64,000 nucleotides of DNA from Cladorrhinum sp. PSN259 (lineage: Eukaryota; Ascomycota; Sordariomycetes; Sordariales; Podosporaceae): the NCBI GenBank assembly GCA_033725935.1, contig MU867095.1, positions 62,001 to 126,000 on the forward strand, in the 5' to 3' direction. Positions 10,778 through 23,787 of the stretch are shown piece after piece (positions within the stretch are counted from its first letter, which is position 1; the number at the start of each line of letters is the position of its first letter). Below the pieces are notes generated by a model that was given only the letters and a program-made list of their open reading frames with translations, ran no database searches and was not told where the DNA came from. The position numbers and the translations under genes were made by a program.

Positions 10778-13700
10778 ATGGAGCAATTTCATGGCATCGA
10801 TGTGAGCTGGATGACCCACGGGTCAAAAGGTGCGCGCAACCAGACCACTTGAGAGATGGCCCCGGTGGATGGCCCAATCAAGGTAGCTAACTTGGGGTTT
10901 TTGGATCTCTAGACAAATTCTCGAAAGCTCACACGACAAGGCAAAGGTCGTTATCGAACAATACGGCGCGCGACCTCGCCTCAACAACACCCCTTCCCCC
11001 GAGACCACTCTCCCCAACCGCGCCAACTAAAGGGGGCCTGACCGAGCACGGGAAACCGATTCCAATCCCGAACTCAGTCCCACGCCCAATTCTAGGGAGA
11101 ACGACCTCGGACGAGAAACAAATACATCCTCAAACCTCCACAACTCCCCCGACAACACAACGCCGAAATTCATGGTTCTCCAACATCTCGTCCAAGTTCA
11201 GTTCAAATGGAGGCGCACAAAGCCCCCCACAAGCAAACATTACATCTACAAAGCCCGCCGAGTTGTCAATACCAAAAGCGAATCCGGCCAAGAATGCTGT
11301 ATTACAACACGGCACAGTTCCAGACGGAGAGGGACCCTATACCCCTGCACCCCCAAGGTCCTCACAGAGTGGGCTTCTACAGGTCTTTCGAAGGTTATCT
11401 TCTTCTAATGGCAACCTCCCCACGAATGTGAAGCCCAATAACCATGGATTGGTCGAGCGGAGAGTCCTCAACCTTGATCGACACAGAGAGAGATGTGAGA
11501 TTACTGGTCTGAACCAGGCGAAACTTCGTCGTGTAGCTTTTTGTGTGGATGTCGAAATCGCACCGATGCCCAAGTATATCGATGAGATGGGCGAAAAGAA
11601 AGTAAGGGACAAGGTCGCGAAGGATCTGAAGAAGAAAAAGGTCGAGGCTGAGGCGCAACTATCGAGGAGCCCAAGCGCAGCCGAGGAGGCTGTTGGAGGC
11701 GATGGTGCCACCGCTAACTCGGAGGTAGGGGCAGCAGCAGCAGCAGCAGCAGCTTCGTCCTCTGCCTTGGCTGCGGACACAAAAAAGAAAGAGAAGAAGA
11801 AAAAGTCCGAAGAGGAGCGGAAAGCGCGAAAAGAGAAGAAACGCCGCCAGGCCGAGGCAAACGGGACGATACCGATGGAGTTGCGATACGATAGCGATTG
11901 CTCAACGGACAGCGTCCCTTCTACTAACGGACAGACCAGATACACTGCTCCCCAGACTTTGCCTACTACCAACCCTGTTAGAATATATCGTCGGTGCTGC
12001 CAGCTGAGGGAGACTCCGATTCTTAAGAAGATTACGGAGCAGCTAATTGATACTACGAACTTTTCTGCGGAAACGGGCATGGTGGAGAAGCTGGACCTAA
12101 GCGGGTATTTCATGCAGCTTCCTGATTTGGTTACTCTGGGCGACTACTTGGCTGTTGTACCCGTCCGGGAGGTGATCCTGGAGAGTTGTGGACTAGCGGA
12201 TGAAGGGTTGAGGGTTGTTTTGGCGGGACTTCTAGCCGCCAGGAAGCATCAGAAGGTGCCGATTGCTATGAGGAAGAAGAGACAACAGCAGCAACAACAA
12301 GCGAAATATCCTCTGACTGCTGAGCCTGATGGGTTGACTGAGCAGGGTGGAGTGGTTGAGCGGTTGGTGCTAAAGAACAACAAAATCGGGCCAGAGGGGT
12401 GGAGGCATATTTGCTTGTTCATCTACTTGTGCAGGACGCTCAAGACTTTGGACTTGAGTGGGATACAGTTCCCCAAGTTCGTGCCGTCGCCTTGTCCGCC
12501 GATGGGCGCGAATGGACAGCCGGTTGAACAGCAGCAGCAGGCATTGTGTACGCTGCTGAGAAGGTCACTGGGGGAAAGATTAAGTGGAGCGACTTTGAGC
12601 TTGCTCGGTATGGGGCAGACTGGGCTGAGTACTGACCAGCTTGGGGCTGTCATTGATGGTGTCATTCAGTGCGGCATCAAGCGACTGGGAATTGCGCACA
12701 ATGAGATCAACTTGGACGGTTTGGCGCATGTCGCTAGGTTCGTGAAGAGTAATAATTGTGAGGGACTGGACCTCGGGGGCAATAATCTGAGGGAAGGGTT
12801 GAGCATTTTGGCCGATGCGGTGGATGTTGACAACTGTCCCCTCTGGGCGCTCAGTTTGGCGGATTGCAATCTCGTCCCTTCGAGCTTGTGCAAGCTCTTC
12901 CCTACGCTGGTGAAATTGAAGCAGCTCAGATTTATTGATTTGAGTCATAATCATGAGTTGTTTAGCAGCGATCCGAGCGCGGTTGCTGTCTTGAGGAGGT
13001 GAGCTTTTATCCGCAGACATCAAGGAGAGGAATTGGCTAATCGAAATTGTCATAGATACTTGCCAAAGATGGCTTGCCTGAAGCGCATCCATTTGGCGGA
13101 TTGCACGCTCAACGCGGAGCAAGCTATTGCTCTGGCTGAGATTTTCCCAGAGATTCCCGGGCTTGCGCACGTTAGCTTCCTTGAGAACAAGCAACTTGTT
13201 GACCTCATCATGAATGCTAACTCGGAGGAGAAGCAAGAGGAGGCATGTGCCCTGTTTGCTTCGCTTTTGGCTGCCGCGAGGGTTTCAACCTCTTTGATGG
13301 CTGTTGATATTGAGGTGCCCAGCGAACAGTCGTCCGACCTAGTCAAAGCCATGGCGAAACAGGTAGTTGCTTACGGCTTAAGAAACATGGAGGCTGTCAC
13401 CGCTGCACAAGCCGAGGCCGCACTTGGCGGAAACCCACCCGAAGAGCCGGCATATCCTGATGTCCTGCAGCGCCTGGTCGGTCACGACGTTATGGTATCT
13501 CTTGACGCCGATGAGGACGTTGATGCTGCGCCTGACGATGACTATGTCATTGGCGGCACTGGTGTCGTCAAGGCTCTCGCGTGCTGCTTGAAGAATAGGG
13601 GCGATGAGTCTCGAAGGCAATCCATAGAGTTTCTCGCCGATGTTGAGAATGGTGTTTCAACTACCGCCGGTGAGAGGGAAAATGCCAACAACAACGCTTC

Positions 13701-14585
13701 AAGTGGTAAAGCCAAGGAAACTAGCAAGCATTTGTTGTTGAGCGCGAGGAAGATCAGGTTAAGGCTGCAGCCTGCGATTGTCAAGGCGAGGATGGCAGCT
13801 AATGATAGCCATACTTACCGTGAGTTTTGTCGGTCTCTGAAAATGCTGTGCAACTTACTGACTGGAATATAGATCGCCTCATGTTCCTTGATAATACTCT
13901 TAATGGCATTATCAAGCGGTTCGAGGACGAATACCCGGATACCAGGTTATCTGTCGATTCCGGAGTAGACATTGACAATGCGGACAATGCTTCTTTATCC
14001 TCACTCGAGAAGTTGAGCAGCAGCGTACCCGCCCCTTCACTCATCACCGACGCCTCCGACCTGGCGAGCACGGGCTTGATTTCTGACAACGAAAATGATG
14101 ACGACCTGCCCAGCCGTGGGCCGCTAATTAAGCGAGGAGTCTTCCCTGCTTTGTCTCGAAGCAACTCTATTATCTCGTTGACTTCCAAAGCTCTGGCAGA
14201 CGAGGAAGCCCGCGTCCTGAGAGCGGGACACAAGTTCAGGGCGGGCATCGTAAAACCGGAGCTTTACGCACTGTTGACATCTGGAGTGGAGGAAGTTGGG
14301 GCTGATCCAAATCATAAGCGGCTACTGCACGAGCTGTTGGATGAAATGGGAGATGAGGAGCTGAAGAAGGAGGCCGAAGAGAGGGGCTTGGTCGAGGTCT
14401 TCCAGGAGAGGAAGGGGGATATCTTGCAGAGGTTGAAGGATAGCGATCCCGTTCATTGGGATGCGTTCGTGGAGAGTCAGGTCATGGCTAGGAAAAATGT
14501 TAAGCCAGACGAGGAAGTGGGGGGACAGTGTGAGATGGGGACAGCAGGAACTGTAGAGGCAAATGAAGTTGCTATTGAGGATTAA
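10778..14585 (+). CDS. Large leucine-rich-repeat (RNI-like) protein, possible fungal Mhp1-type cell-wall/cytoskeletal protein
   Basis: The gene model is join(10778..10829, 10913..12998, 13056..13819, 13873..14585), 1,204 aa. Every junction keeps phase. Donors are GTGCGC, GTGAGC and GTGAGT, and a GCTAAC branch lies in intron 1. The first exon encodes only MEQFHGIDVSWMTHGSK; the conserved look of this short N terminus supports the model. Residues about 20-220 are Ser/Pro/Thr-rich. A Lys/Glu/Ala block with an Ala run follows (about 290-350), then an RNI/LRR array with repeats such as VVERLVLKNNKIGPEGW, IKRLGIAHNEINLDGL and CEGLDLGGNNLREGL. The C terminus is acidic and disordered. LRR arrays bind proteins. 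Some Aspergillus proteins of this build carry the name cell wall biogenesis protein Mhp1; I recall that link but cannot verify it here. Confidence 0.85.
11731..11755 (+). repeat. In-frame GCA/GCT repeat (poly-Ala) in LRR gene
   Basis: A run of GCA codons within exon 2 encodes eight to nine consecutive alanines. It is a likely length-variable site. Confidence 0.8.
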
Positions 14586-15451
14586 AGGAGGGGGTTTTTA
14601 TGGAGAAGTGTTTATTTGGAGGATTCATTTATAAAGCGTTTTCATATGGCGGAGTGAGGCTTTTTGGTCGGTTGGTTGATTGGAAGGAAGGAAGGAAGGA
14701 TGGAAAGAGGGATTGGGGTGCATCAGCATTGCGTTGTCAACTTTCTATATCTGATGGGGGATTTTTATTTTGAAAATCATGAATAGAGAATTTCATTCGG
14801 GGTTAGCGGATGAGTAACAAGTGTGTGTCTGATTATTAGCAGGAAGGAAAGTGGTGGGACTGGTCTTCCGAGCAAATGGAAAATATCATATATATTCATA
14901 ATCGAATAATAACAAATGTCTATTCTCTACCAAGTTCTGTTACGTTCAATTGAATGAGAGAGAGAAATGGGGAAACGGTCAGAGGGAGGAGAATCGAATA
15001 CACACCATAGCCAGCAGCGTTTGTTTTTGAAAATGAAGAAAAACTTGGTTTAATCTATCAATGTAAGCAGTACTGAACATTCGCATAAGCCAGCCAGATG
15101 CGTTATATCCTGTCAGTGTATATTATACCCCTCCCTCCCTCTCGGTTTGTTGTCCGCGTAGCAACCTAGAATAAGAGAGTTGGGACAGAAACTGGGTATC
15201 TGCAATTCTGCATACACACGCACGCAACATTCACACTGATCACTTGTATTTGTATTCCTTCATCAATAATATGAAGCAAACCCAACAAACTTGTTCAATT
15301 TTGATAACATCAGAATGGCCAGCCATGCTATATCCCAATGCCCCGCAGAGAAAACAAACCTCTCAAGAAGTAAAAGAGAACCCCTTTCCAACAAACGAAT
15401 TAAGAAAAAACGGGGTTTCAGATTCTCATCATCTCGTAGGTATCAACCTCA
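14586..15451. other. Convergent intergenic region with GGAA repeat
   Basis: AT-rich 3' flanks of the LRR gene and the PRXL2-like gene. A GGAA repeat lies at about 14681-14703. I see no coding exon. Confidence 0.5.
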
Positions 15452-17074
15452 TCATTTCTCACCACCACCACCACCACCACCAAGAACACCACTCATCCTC
15501 TTACCGGCAACACTGAACCCCGTCCCCTTTCTTTCCCTCATGGCCCTATCCCACCTTTCCTTTTCCTTTTCGCTCACCACCCCACTACCTCCTGACGCCC
15601 CTTTATGCCCTGCAGCACCTTTATGTCCCGCAGCAGCAGCAGCAGCAGGAGTAGCAGTAGTATTCTCCCCCGCTGCTCCTGTTCCTCCCAACAAGGCAGC
15701 CTCCAGATTGACCGAAGCAGGATCGACCCCGAGAACCTCCATCAGCTCGGGAACCTCGGCGTGATCCCGGGTGTTTCGCATCCGATGGCACCAGCTGACG
15801 ATCTTGTCCACGCCTTCGCTGCCGTCCCCGTTCCACTCCATGTTTTTCCCGTCCAGGCTTGGCGTCTGGCTGTCCCTGTGCCTGATCCCCACTTCCTCCG
15901 GTTCACCTACTCCTCTTCCTTCATCTCCTTCCGTCTTTTCGCCGAGTCTGACCTTGCGTTCCAGCACGGGGGAGGGAATTTCCTCAAACGGTTCGAACAG
16001 GAACTCGCCGCCTATTTGTCTCGAGTCGCCCCCCTTCAGTGCCAAACCGGATTTGAGCTGCTTGAGCCCCTGAAAGACGGAAGTGACGCTCGACTTGATG
16101 ATGTGCTGCTGCGTGTACGCCGGCCGGGTGCCCAATGCCAGGGTGCGAATCATGCCCAGCTCTTCGTACAGCTTGCGGGTGGGGTCCGAGTAGACGGGGA
16201 AGGGGCAGTTCGTCTCGGAGGTGTACATGTCTATCAGGCCCGGATCGCCGCAGCCTATTACTACGATAAAGGTTGGGATCGGGAGGCTGAGTAATAACTG
16301 GGGAGGGAGGACGCGGGAGAGGAGGGATAGGTATTGTTGGCAGTTCTGGTAGTATAAAATACATTAGTACATTAGTCATGAGATGGGATGGAGGGGTTAA
16401 GAAAGGGGGGGGGTTGAGTAAAAAAAAAAAAAAAAAAAACATACGCCGCAATAGAAATGCCTGACGAAAATGACCAAAACCCGTCTGGCAACGTGTTTTC
16501 CCGTATAAAGCGACCGGAAGGTATGCGACTTCCCGTTGCGATCCAGGACCAAGTGCTGATCGAGTTTGCGAATGGTAGCCTGCGACGGCAAGGCGTGGAG
16601 GTTGGTGGCATCTACCGACCCGCTGAAATCGAGAGGGTTCGTGCCGTCTTCATCGTGGGAGATGGAGTGTTTATTATTGCTGGACGAGGGACGAGAAGAG
16701 GATGCACTATCCTTCTTCTCTGTTGCCGGCTTGTGCTCGGGCGTTATCGAGGTCGAGGTAGTAGGACGGGATGCTGGCCTGACTTCATCTTTGCTGTTTG
16801 AGGTCTCGACGCTCAATGGCCGTTCCTTTGCTGCTGCTGATGAAGGAGCAACTGGTTTTCTAGTGACGGTTGCGCTCGTATTAAAGGCACTCGTAGCAGT
16901 GGTTTCCGTAACACTTGATGCCTTCGGTTGTGCTGTCGCCGTCGTTGTCGTCGTGGAAGGCGGGGCCGTGATGGTCTCGGCCGGCTTGGCGACCGACTCG
17001 GAAACCCCACTTTGTTGCGTGGTAGCGGTGGCTTGAGCAGACTGCTCCGGCGTTGTTTCCGTGGGAATAACCAT
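15452..17074 (-). CDS. AhpC/TSA-type thioredoxin-fold protein (PRXL2/AAED1-like)
   Basis: The gene model is complement(15452..16345, 16445..17074), 507 aa. The 99-bp intron holds a long T run and a C run and lies between complete codons. Residues 1-160 are Thr/Ala/Ser/Pro-rich and disordered. The thioredoxin-like domain (about 170-330) starts at LPSQATIRKLDQHLVL and carries the motif HFYCGNCQQYL, giving a CxxC pair at Cys209 and Cys212 that spans the intron. It continues with PTFIVVIGCGDPGLI and a FPVYSDPTRKLYEELGM block, the usual PRXL2 (AhpC-TSA_2) pattern. Such proteins are thought to be peroxiredoxin-like redox enzymes. The C-terminal third is poorly conserved in appearance, with an Ala run, two AGHKGA repeats and a final Gly run. 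Substrate and location are unknown; no signal peptide is visible. Confidence 0.8.
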
Positions 17075-18091
17075 GGTTAAGGTTGGCTTTGTCAGAATCT
17101 AATCAAGAAAATAAGGTTTCGGTGAGTAGGCAGCAGATCTTCAATACATAAGGTGGTGTTAAGTTAATCAAGGTTTGGAAAAAAAGGCGGGGCCCACGTA
17201 CACGCATTCCTGGGCGTCCTGACACGGCTTGGCTTTCTAGCTGAAAGGACCCAGAAGCGCGTGGCAGTGCAATGAGGTCACTTTGCGGGATCCTACATCA
17301 GATTTGATAGGCCAGTATTTCGTCTTCGTCTCACCACTTCACAAAGGACACCACACACCTTGAGCAGATCAAAGAATGAATGACTATTCTGCTACTCTAG
17401 CTCAGCCGCTATCTCCTATCTTTCCTCGCTTTCGTTGTCAAAATCAACTGACTACCGCCTCCTATTACCCCCGTCATGATTGAATGAGTGACTTGATAGG
17501 TAGTAATGAATGCCCCGGTCATTGTCGAGCCCAGCTGGCTCATCCTAACACCCCTTCCACAGCAACAGATCTCCACCGAATAGCTTTCGATGATAATTTT
17601 GATGGCACGCCGAGAAAATACCCCGGCGAGGCCTCCAAGCTGCTGTATGGACACCCATTTCGTTCGCTACTAGCTACTCTCCATGAGGGCGCCTTAACGC
17701 CTGAACAAAACATCCTAACAATTTTCTTGCCATCCGTATGGATGCCAACAACCCCAATCCAACGGCCCACCGAGCACTCGGTGTGTCTGTGTCCTGATCA
17801 ATAGGTGACAGACAACGTGTTCGGCATGGAACGCTCGGAGCGGCCAAGTGGCCAGGGTGCACATTGAAGTCACCGTCATCACCAATGAGTAGGCAAATAT
17901 GGTGGCAGTCCTGGGGAACCATGCTATGGGACTCTTCGAGGACCGTTTTGTTTAGGAACGGCTGCATGTCGTCTGTTTGACCGAGGCCCGAAGGTGGTGA
18001 GACTCAACCCGGTTGAGTCTCCTTATGTTCGGTACCCAAATTGATTCAGTTGTTTGGTTCATGTCGAAACCAACAACCCCTCTATTAGCCC
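17075..18091. promoter_or_regulatory. Upstream region of the PRXL2-like gene / 3' flank of upf1
   Basis: About 1.0 kb separates two minus-strand genes. It should contain the promoter of the PRXL2-like gene (left part) and the UPF1 3' UTR (right part). A 106-codon open frame at 17484-17804 (+) has no recognisable domain. I see no gene. Confidence 0.45.
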
Positions 18092-21000
18092 TCAGTCAAA
18101 CCCAGATCCTATTTGGCTGGCGAAAGAAGTGCTGACGCTCTTCTCGTCGTCTTCATACCGGCGCGCGTATCCGTTGGGCATGAAGTTCCGGTGGTCGACA
18201 AAGTGCTGTAGACGGTCACTCTGGGAGTACGACGTTGGGCGAGCGGAGTGAATTGCCTCGCTAAGTCCAGCACCGAGGCTTGCACCACCTTGACCGACAC
18301 CCTTTCCACCAATCACGCTTGCAGTAGTATCTGTAAACTCACTATTGGCAACGCTCTCGCCAGCGACGCTCTCTGCCGGGCGGCCGCGGCCCTTGGCACT
18401 AGGACGGCCTCCCACAGTGGCACCAGGCAAGCCGGGCCACTGATCAGGGTGGAAGTTGGAAAACATCTGCGGATAAGCAGAGCTCAACCCAGCACCACCG
18501 AGAGAGCTATGAATTGAAGAAACATCATCAGGAATGTAGGATGAAATCATAGAGCCAGTCTCGTAGTCACGAACTGGGATACCACCACCCATCCGCGCGT
18601 TCGAGTAACCATTGTTAGAGTTGTGTTGGGCTTGTTGCTGCAGATTGCGAGGAGGTCGGAAGCTATTCTTGGGTCGGCTGAACTGAATAAGCGAAGTCTG
18701 CAGGTTGGTGAGAGGACCCTCAACCAAGCACTTGCTATCCTTGAAGTGTACAAGCAGATGGTGCCACAGCTCATGCTTAGACAAGACCTTGGGATTGCCG
18801 ATGATGACAAGACCGTACTTGGCTCGGGTGAGAGCAACATTGAGACGGCGGGGGTCGGACAAGAAACCGATTCCCTGGTTGTCGTTGGAGCGAACACAGG
18901 AGAGGACGATGAAGTCCTTCTCACGGCCCTGGAAGGCATCAACCGAAGCAACTTCAACCTCCTTGTAGCTCTCCTTCTTGAAAGTGCCAGTGTTCTGCAT
19001 GGTGCTAACAATGTAGCTGCGCTGACCTTCATATGGGGTAATAACACCAATATCTTTGGGGTTAACGCCAGCCTTGAAGAATCGTGTAACGATCTTCTCG
19101 ACATTGGAGGCCTCGGTACGGTTGAGGTACGAAGTGCCGGATGCCGAGATCTCTTCTGTTCCAAGGTTTGACCAGAACATCATGGGTGTCTCAGCAACAG
19201 GCCAAGGGAAATCCACATCCTTGCGAAGTCTCTCGGCAATTGTGACACCGTTCTGAAGCGATCCTTCGTAGAACATGTTGGATGGGAACTCGGAGAGACA
19301 CGGGTGCATGCGGTACTGAACGTTGAGGCGGATTGGCACAAGATTTAGTTTGACCAATCTCTCGAAGAGAGACTGATTCAGACCAGCCTTGGCAGCCTTC
19401 TTGTTCATGATGACTGGACCGAGCTGCTTGTGGTCACCGACAAGGACCACCTGCTTGCAGCCAAGAACCAAAGGAATCATGCACTCTGGCTCTGCGGATT
19501 GGGTCGACTCATCAATCAACACGTTGCGGAACTTCATCTTCGAAAGGCGCGGGTCACCAGCACCAACACAAGTGCAGCACACAACGTCGGCACTGTTGAG
19601 AATCTCGCGCTCGGCTTGACGGGTCAGCTGCTTAAATCGCTTCTCATCCTGAGATGAAAGTTCGCCTTGGTCATTCTTGAGCTTGTTGAGGTTGGTAAGC
19701 TCGCTGTTCGCCTTGTACATGCGGACCTGCTCGTGAAGAGCCAAGAAGCTGACAGAAGATTCAACATCCTCACGCGACTTGGCTGTGAGGCGGACAACCT
19801 TCAGGCCGGTGCGGTGGATACGCTCGCAAAGCTGGTCGACTGCAACGTTGGAAGGGGCGCACACAAGGACCTGGCTATTGTTCATCTTTGCCAGGTGGTA
19901 AATAATGGTCGCTGAAGTGACAGTCTTTCCCGTTCCGGGAGGGCCCTGGATAAGACTGAGGGGAGTGGACAAGACAGTCTTGATAGCTGTAACCTGACTG
20001 TGGTTTAGCTCGGGCAAGCCTGGGACGTGCCACTTCTTCGGCATCTGGGTCTTCATAGGAGCAACCGCAACTTCATGACCAAGTAGCTTGTGAAAGATGT
20101 AGCCTGAAACACTCAGCTCGTCCACGGCAAACGTCTTCATGGCGAACTGCATTCGATCATAGGAGGTGGCCTTCCAAACGTAGTCTGCTGAGAAGTTGTG
20201 GGTGCACTCTGTGGGTACAGACTTGTCGTTGGCTGCCTTCCGGAGTTCGAGCGTGACCTCATCGGATTGGTTGTTGGGTATCTTGATAACATAACCAACA
20301 CCCTCCCAAGGAGGACGGAGATCACCCTTGTACTTGATGCGCATTTCATCACCGACGGCCAGCTTGACGTCGCCGGATTCAATCTTTGGAAGGATGAAGC
20401 TAGCCAGGTGCTTGTTGTTCAAACCCATGTCCCAGCGGACCACCAAATGATCCTCGGATTGCGCCTCCTTGAGCTTCTTGTCGTAGTCAGATTCCATCTT
20501 GACGAGTGGGCCGAAAACGTTTTGGTAATGGTAAGGATCGTCGTATTTGAGCAGCACAGGGTGCGGGTCGTCATCTGCGCCGTTGCCTTTCTCCAGGTCG
20601 GCAACAGTGGCACCAGGGGCCTCCTTCCACATCTCTTCGAGCTTCGCAATCATGGGGGGAGTCATATGACGGGCTCTAAGCTGTTCGGTATCGCTCGGGG
20701 TCTGGACGATCCAGCTCAAGAAGGAGCGGTCTTCGATAAGGGGCTGCCAGCGAGAAACATCCCAGCTCATATCCTTAGCCGCACTGCCAGAGGCGCATGG
20801 CTGACGACAGAGCAGCACAACAACCGTATCGGATTTGGCGGGAATGAAGCCCAGAATGAAAACATTTTTGTTGCCACAGTTGTAGCACTCGAGTGTGGTG
20901 TCGCCTAGGGATGACTGGGGATGAAGTTGAACCTCCTTGTGCCGAGCTCGGACGAGGTGATTGACGATATGCGAGGAACTAGAGTTGCCACGAGAACTGC

Positions 21001-21441
21001 AAAACCATTTGTTGCAATCCTTCGCAATGCACTTCACAACACTCGCAGGAGAGTGAATGCCGCAATAACTGGCAAAATCCTGTCAGTTTCCAGTGCCCCA
21101 CCACCATTTCCAGAGGCCACAACTTACGCGCAGGCGTGAGCAGGCAGCTCCTTTTCCTCCTCGGTATCTCGGAGCTTGATACCCTTCATGCCATCGATAG
21201 GGAGGCTCGCCAAGCTCTCTTCGTCATCATCGTCAAAAACCTCGGTCTCATTGTCGTCGTCGTCATGGCGGCGCCGGACATTGCCTAGACCACCATGCGA
21301 GCCTCCGCGCCTTCCATAGCCACCGAAAAGGAGATTGTCTTCGGCATCGATAGTTGATAAATCGTCGGAGTTGCCGGCCTTGATAGCAGCAGCGGAATCG
21401 GAAACGAGGTGGTTCCCTAAGTGGGTGAATGCGCCCTCCAT
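18092..21441 (-). CDS. upf1: ATP-dependent RNA helicase Upf1 (Nam7), nonsense-mediated decay
   Basis: The gene model is complement(18092..21068, 21128..21441), 1,096 aa. The 59-bp intron (GTAAGT...CCAG) splits an Ala codon inside the Cys/His domain, restoring CAYCGIHSPASVVKC. Order: an acidic, Gly/Arg-rich N terminus (1-98), then a Cys/His-rich zinc domain (about 100-190) that binds Upf2. The SF1 helicase core follows, with Walker A GPPGTGKT, the DEST box (IDESTQSAEPE), the GDHKQLGP motif, QYRMHP, and the final motifs around VDAFQGREKDFI and NVALTRAKYGLVI. The C terminus is Gly/Ser/Gln-rich with several SQ sites. Upf1 unwinds RNA on terminating ribosomes and triggers decay of transcripts with premature stops. 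All catalytic motifs look intact. The start ATG at 21441 is the first in frame. Confidence 0.97.
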
Positions 21442-23748
21442 ATCGGACGGGCAATGGGATGAGGACAGTGAAACCTAGAACTGGCAGGTGTAAATAGGGG
21501 AACAGCAAGGGTGGAAATAGTCAACTCTTTATACGAGGAGGACAGGGCTCAGGCGAGGAAGGGGAATGCTAACCAAGAGTCCACTGCCGTTGTGGGAATA
21601 GTAAATGGTGTGGTTGGAAGGGAGACACAGACAGCCGGAAGGGAGGTCACAGAGAACCTGCGCGCGCGGCTGTCGTAACTGTTCTGTTGGAAAATAGAAG
21701 AAAGAAGAGTCGGAGGAAGAGTTCGAGCGACGAAACGGTCACATCATCGCCGGCAAAGGATTTGAATTTATTCGCGACACCCGGGTTACTAGAGACTGGC
21801 AAAGTGGTAAGCTTTGGGAGAATTCGTTGCGGTGCGGCGGCGTCTTCAAGGTTTAGAACTTTTGGCGGCAACAATGTGACGGGAGGTGTGCCACGGTTCG
21901 CAACAGTGGATTGGATCAGCGATTGCCCCACGAATGACAACCAGAAAAAAAGAGAGATGGCCCGTGCTTCAAACTTTTTTTCCTTTTCTAGTAGCCCGCC
22001 ACGCCGGCCACGCCCGCCAAGCAGCTGCCCCTCCGCTGTCAAGGGGCCAGCCGCCAGGCCGTATCTGGCTGGGACACTTGCAAGGCATACCAAAAACGTA
22101 TTTCATACACCATTACATTTCAAGATTGTACTGATGCAAGCACGAAGAAGACGGTTTCCAAACTCCCACGAGGGTCTCTTCGTTTCGGGTATCGTTCATA
22201 AAGTACATGTTTTTGAAATATAACAAAAAGCCGCTTTCCATCAATCATTCAGAACCTCTTTTTGTCCCTGTTTAAATACTCCCATATTCTGCTATAATTT
22301 TCATGCTCTCTGTGACAACCACATACAGATAGACATGCCTTTTTAAACCAACACCAAGAAGCCACACCGTATCCACCAAACATGTCGAAAGTGTCAGTAG
22401 ACAAATGTACAGAGGGGCTTAGAAAAGGAGATATGCCGATGCAATGCCGCATGCGTGAAGAGAAAAAGAGAAACCAAAAAGGAGGATATCGACCAGCCAT
22501 TCACCCATTCCATTCAGTTGCTTTCGCTGGCTCCCAATTTGCGCGAAACTCAGACGTCAACAAACCGCTGAGTGTGTTGTAAACAAGACCCTTAAAACTC
22601 CCTAGAACCCATTGATCTGTTCCGATCAACGAAAACGCCAGGCCCCACACATAAAATAAAATAAAAACCAAAAAAGAAATGAAGTAAACGAAAATGATGA
22701 ATTTAAGAATTCTCGAAGCTTCCCATTACCTTCAACTTTGCGTCATCAAATTCAACTGCATTACCAATGCTTCGATGTACTTGGAGGTAGCCTCGCAGCG
22801 GCTTGCATTCATAGCAATCATAGCAATAGACAGATGGATGAGCTGGCTTCTCGTCATCGAGCCCCTCCGGACTGGGGACAGACCGCAACATTGTAAATCT
22901 GGCTAGGTCCTTCATGGCCGCCTGTAGATGTAGGGCGAGAGCGCCGGCGCGAAACGGTCATATGAGGATGGGTCCAGAACAAAGAAGCCTGAATGTACCT
23001 GCGGATGGGCCTTGCGCGGCTGGAGAGAGGCTTACTCTGCTCAGCAGACGCGAGCCGGAAGGTCGTTATCTGCATATCCTTAACAAACCCTGCTTTGCAC
23101 ACCTTCACTGCTGGTGTTGCCCACCTGATCTACCCCAGGTCAGAATTCCTCGAAGGCATGCCGGGCGCCAGGTATGTCGCCGATGACAGGCCCACCAATC
23201 GCGTTGCTCCTGCGGGAGAGCCGGTCAAACTGGAGGGAATCGGACGAGGAGAGGCGTCAGAGAATTTGCGGTGCTGCAGCGAAGAGGCCCATCTCCGAAA
23301 TGTAACCCACATCGTGACAACCAGCGAAATAGATGTGCTTCCACCGTTAATTCTCGGCGTTAGCAGCGCAAAGCTGAGGACATGAGAAATTTCTGACACC
23401 AGTTTTGGCTGCCAACGATGTGATCTGCCAGAATATGACTTGGGCGGAAGAGTAGGTTGGGAGACTTCGTCCAAATATGGATGCGGGAGGTCATGGCCAC
23501 GGCCATGGCAGAATCATATATACCTCGAGAGCAGTATTGTGAGTTCAAATGATCCAGATTGCGCCTGGACTGAAGCAAAGGTTGGAAGCGCACCCAAACT
23601 GGATGTACAAGCAGACACTCTGAAAAACGCATTCCAGGACCCAGTAAACAGCCGTCATGCCTTCACAATAGTCGCCCTCGCGGCATAAAGTTACCAATAT
23701 GGGTTTAGTCGTCGTTTCCAACCTGACGCGATGATGATGATGATGATA

Positions 23749-23787
<39 letters not shown>

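Noticed and set aside
11337..12113. 258-codon minus-strand frame opposite the LRR gene
   Set aside because: Falls entirely within a confident coding exon in the other strand; Ser/Phe-rich product reflects the Lys/Ala-rich sense strand.
15459..15483. CAC repeats and other short tandem tracts as a CRISPR-like array
   Set aside because: Simple trinucleotide runs encoding poly-Gly at a protein end; no spacers, and the genome is eukaryotic.
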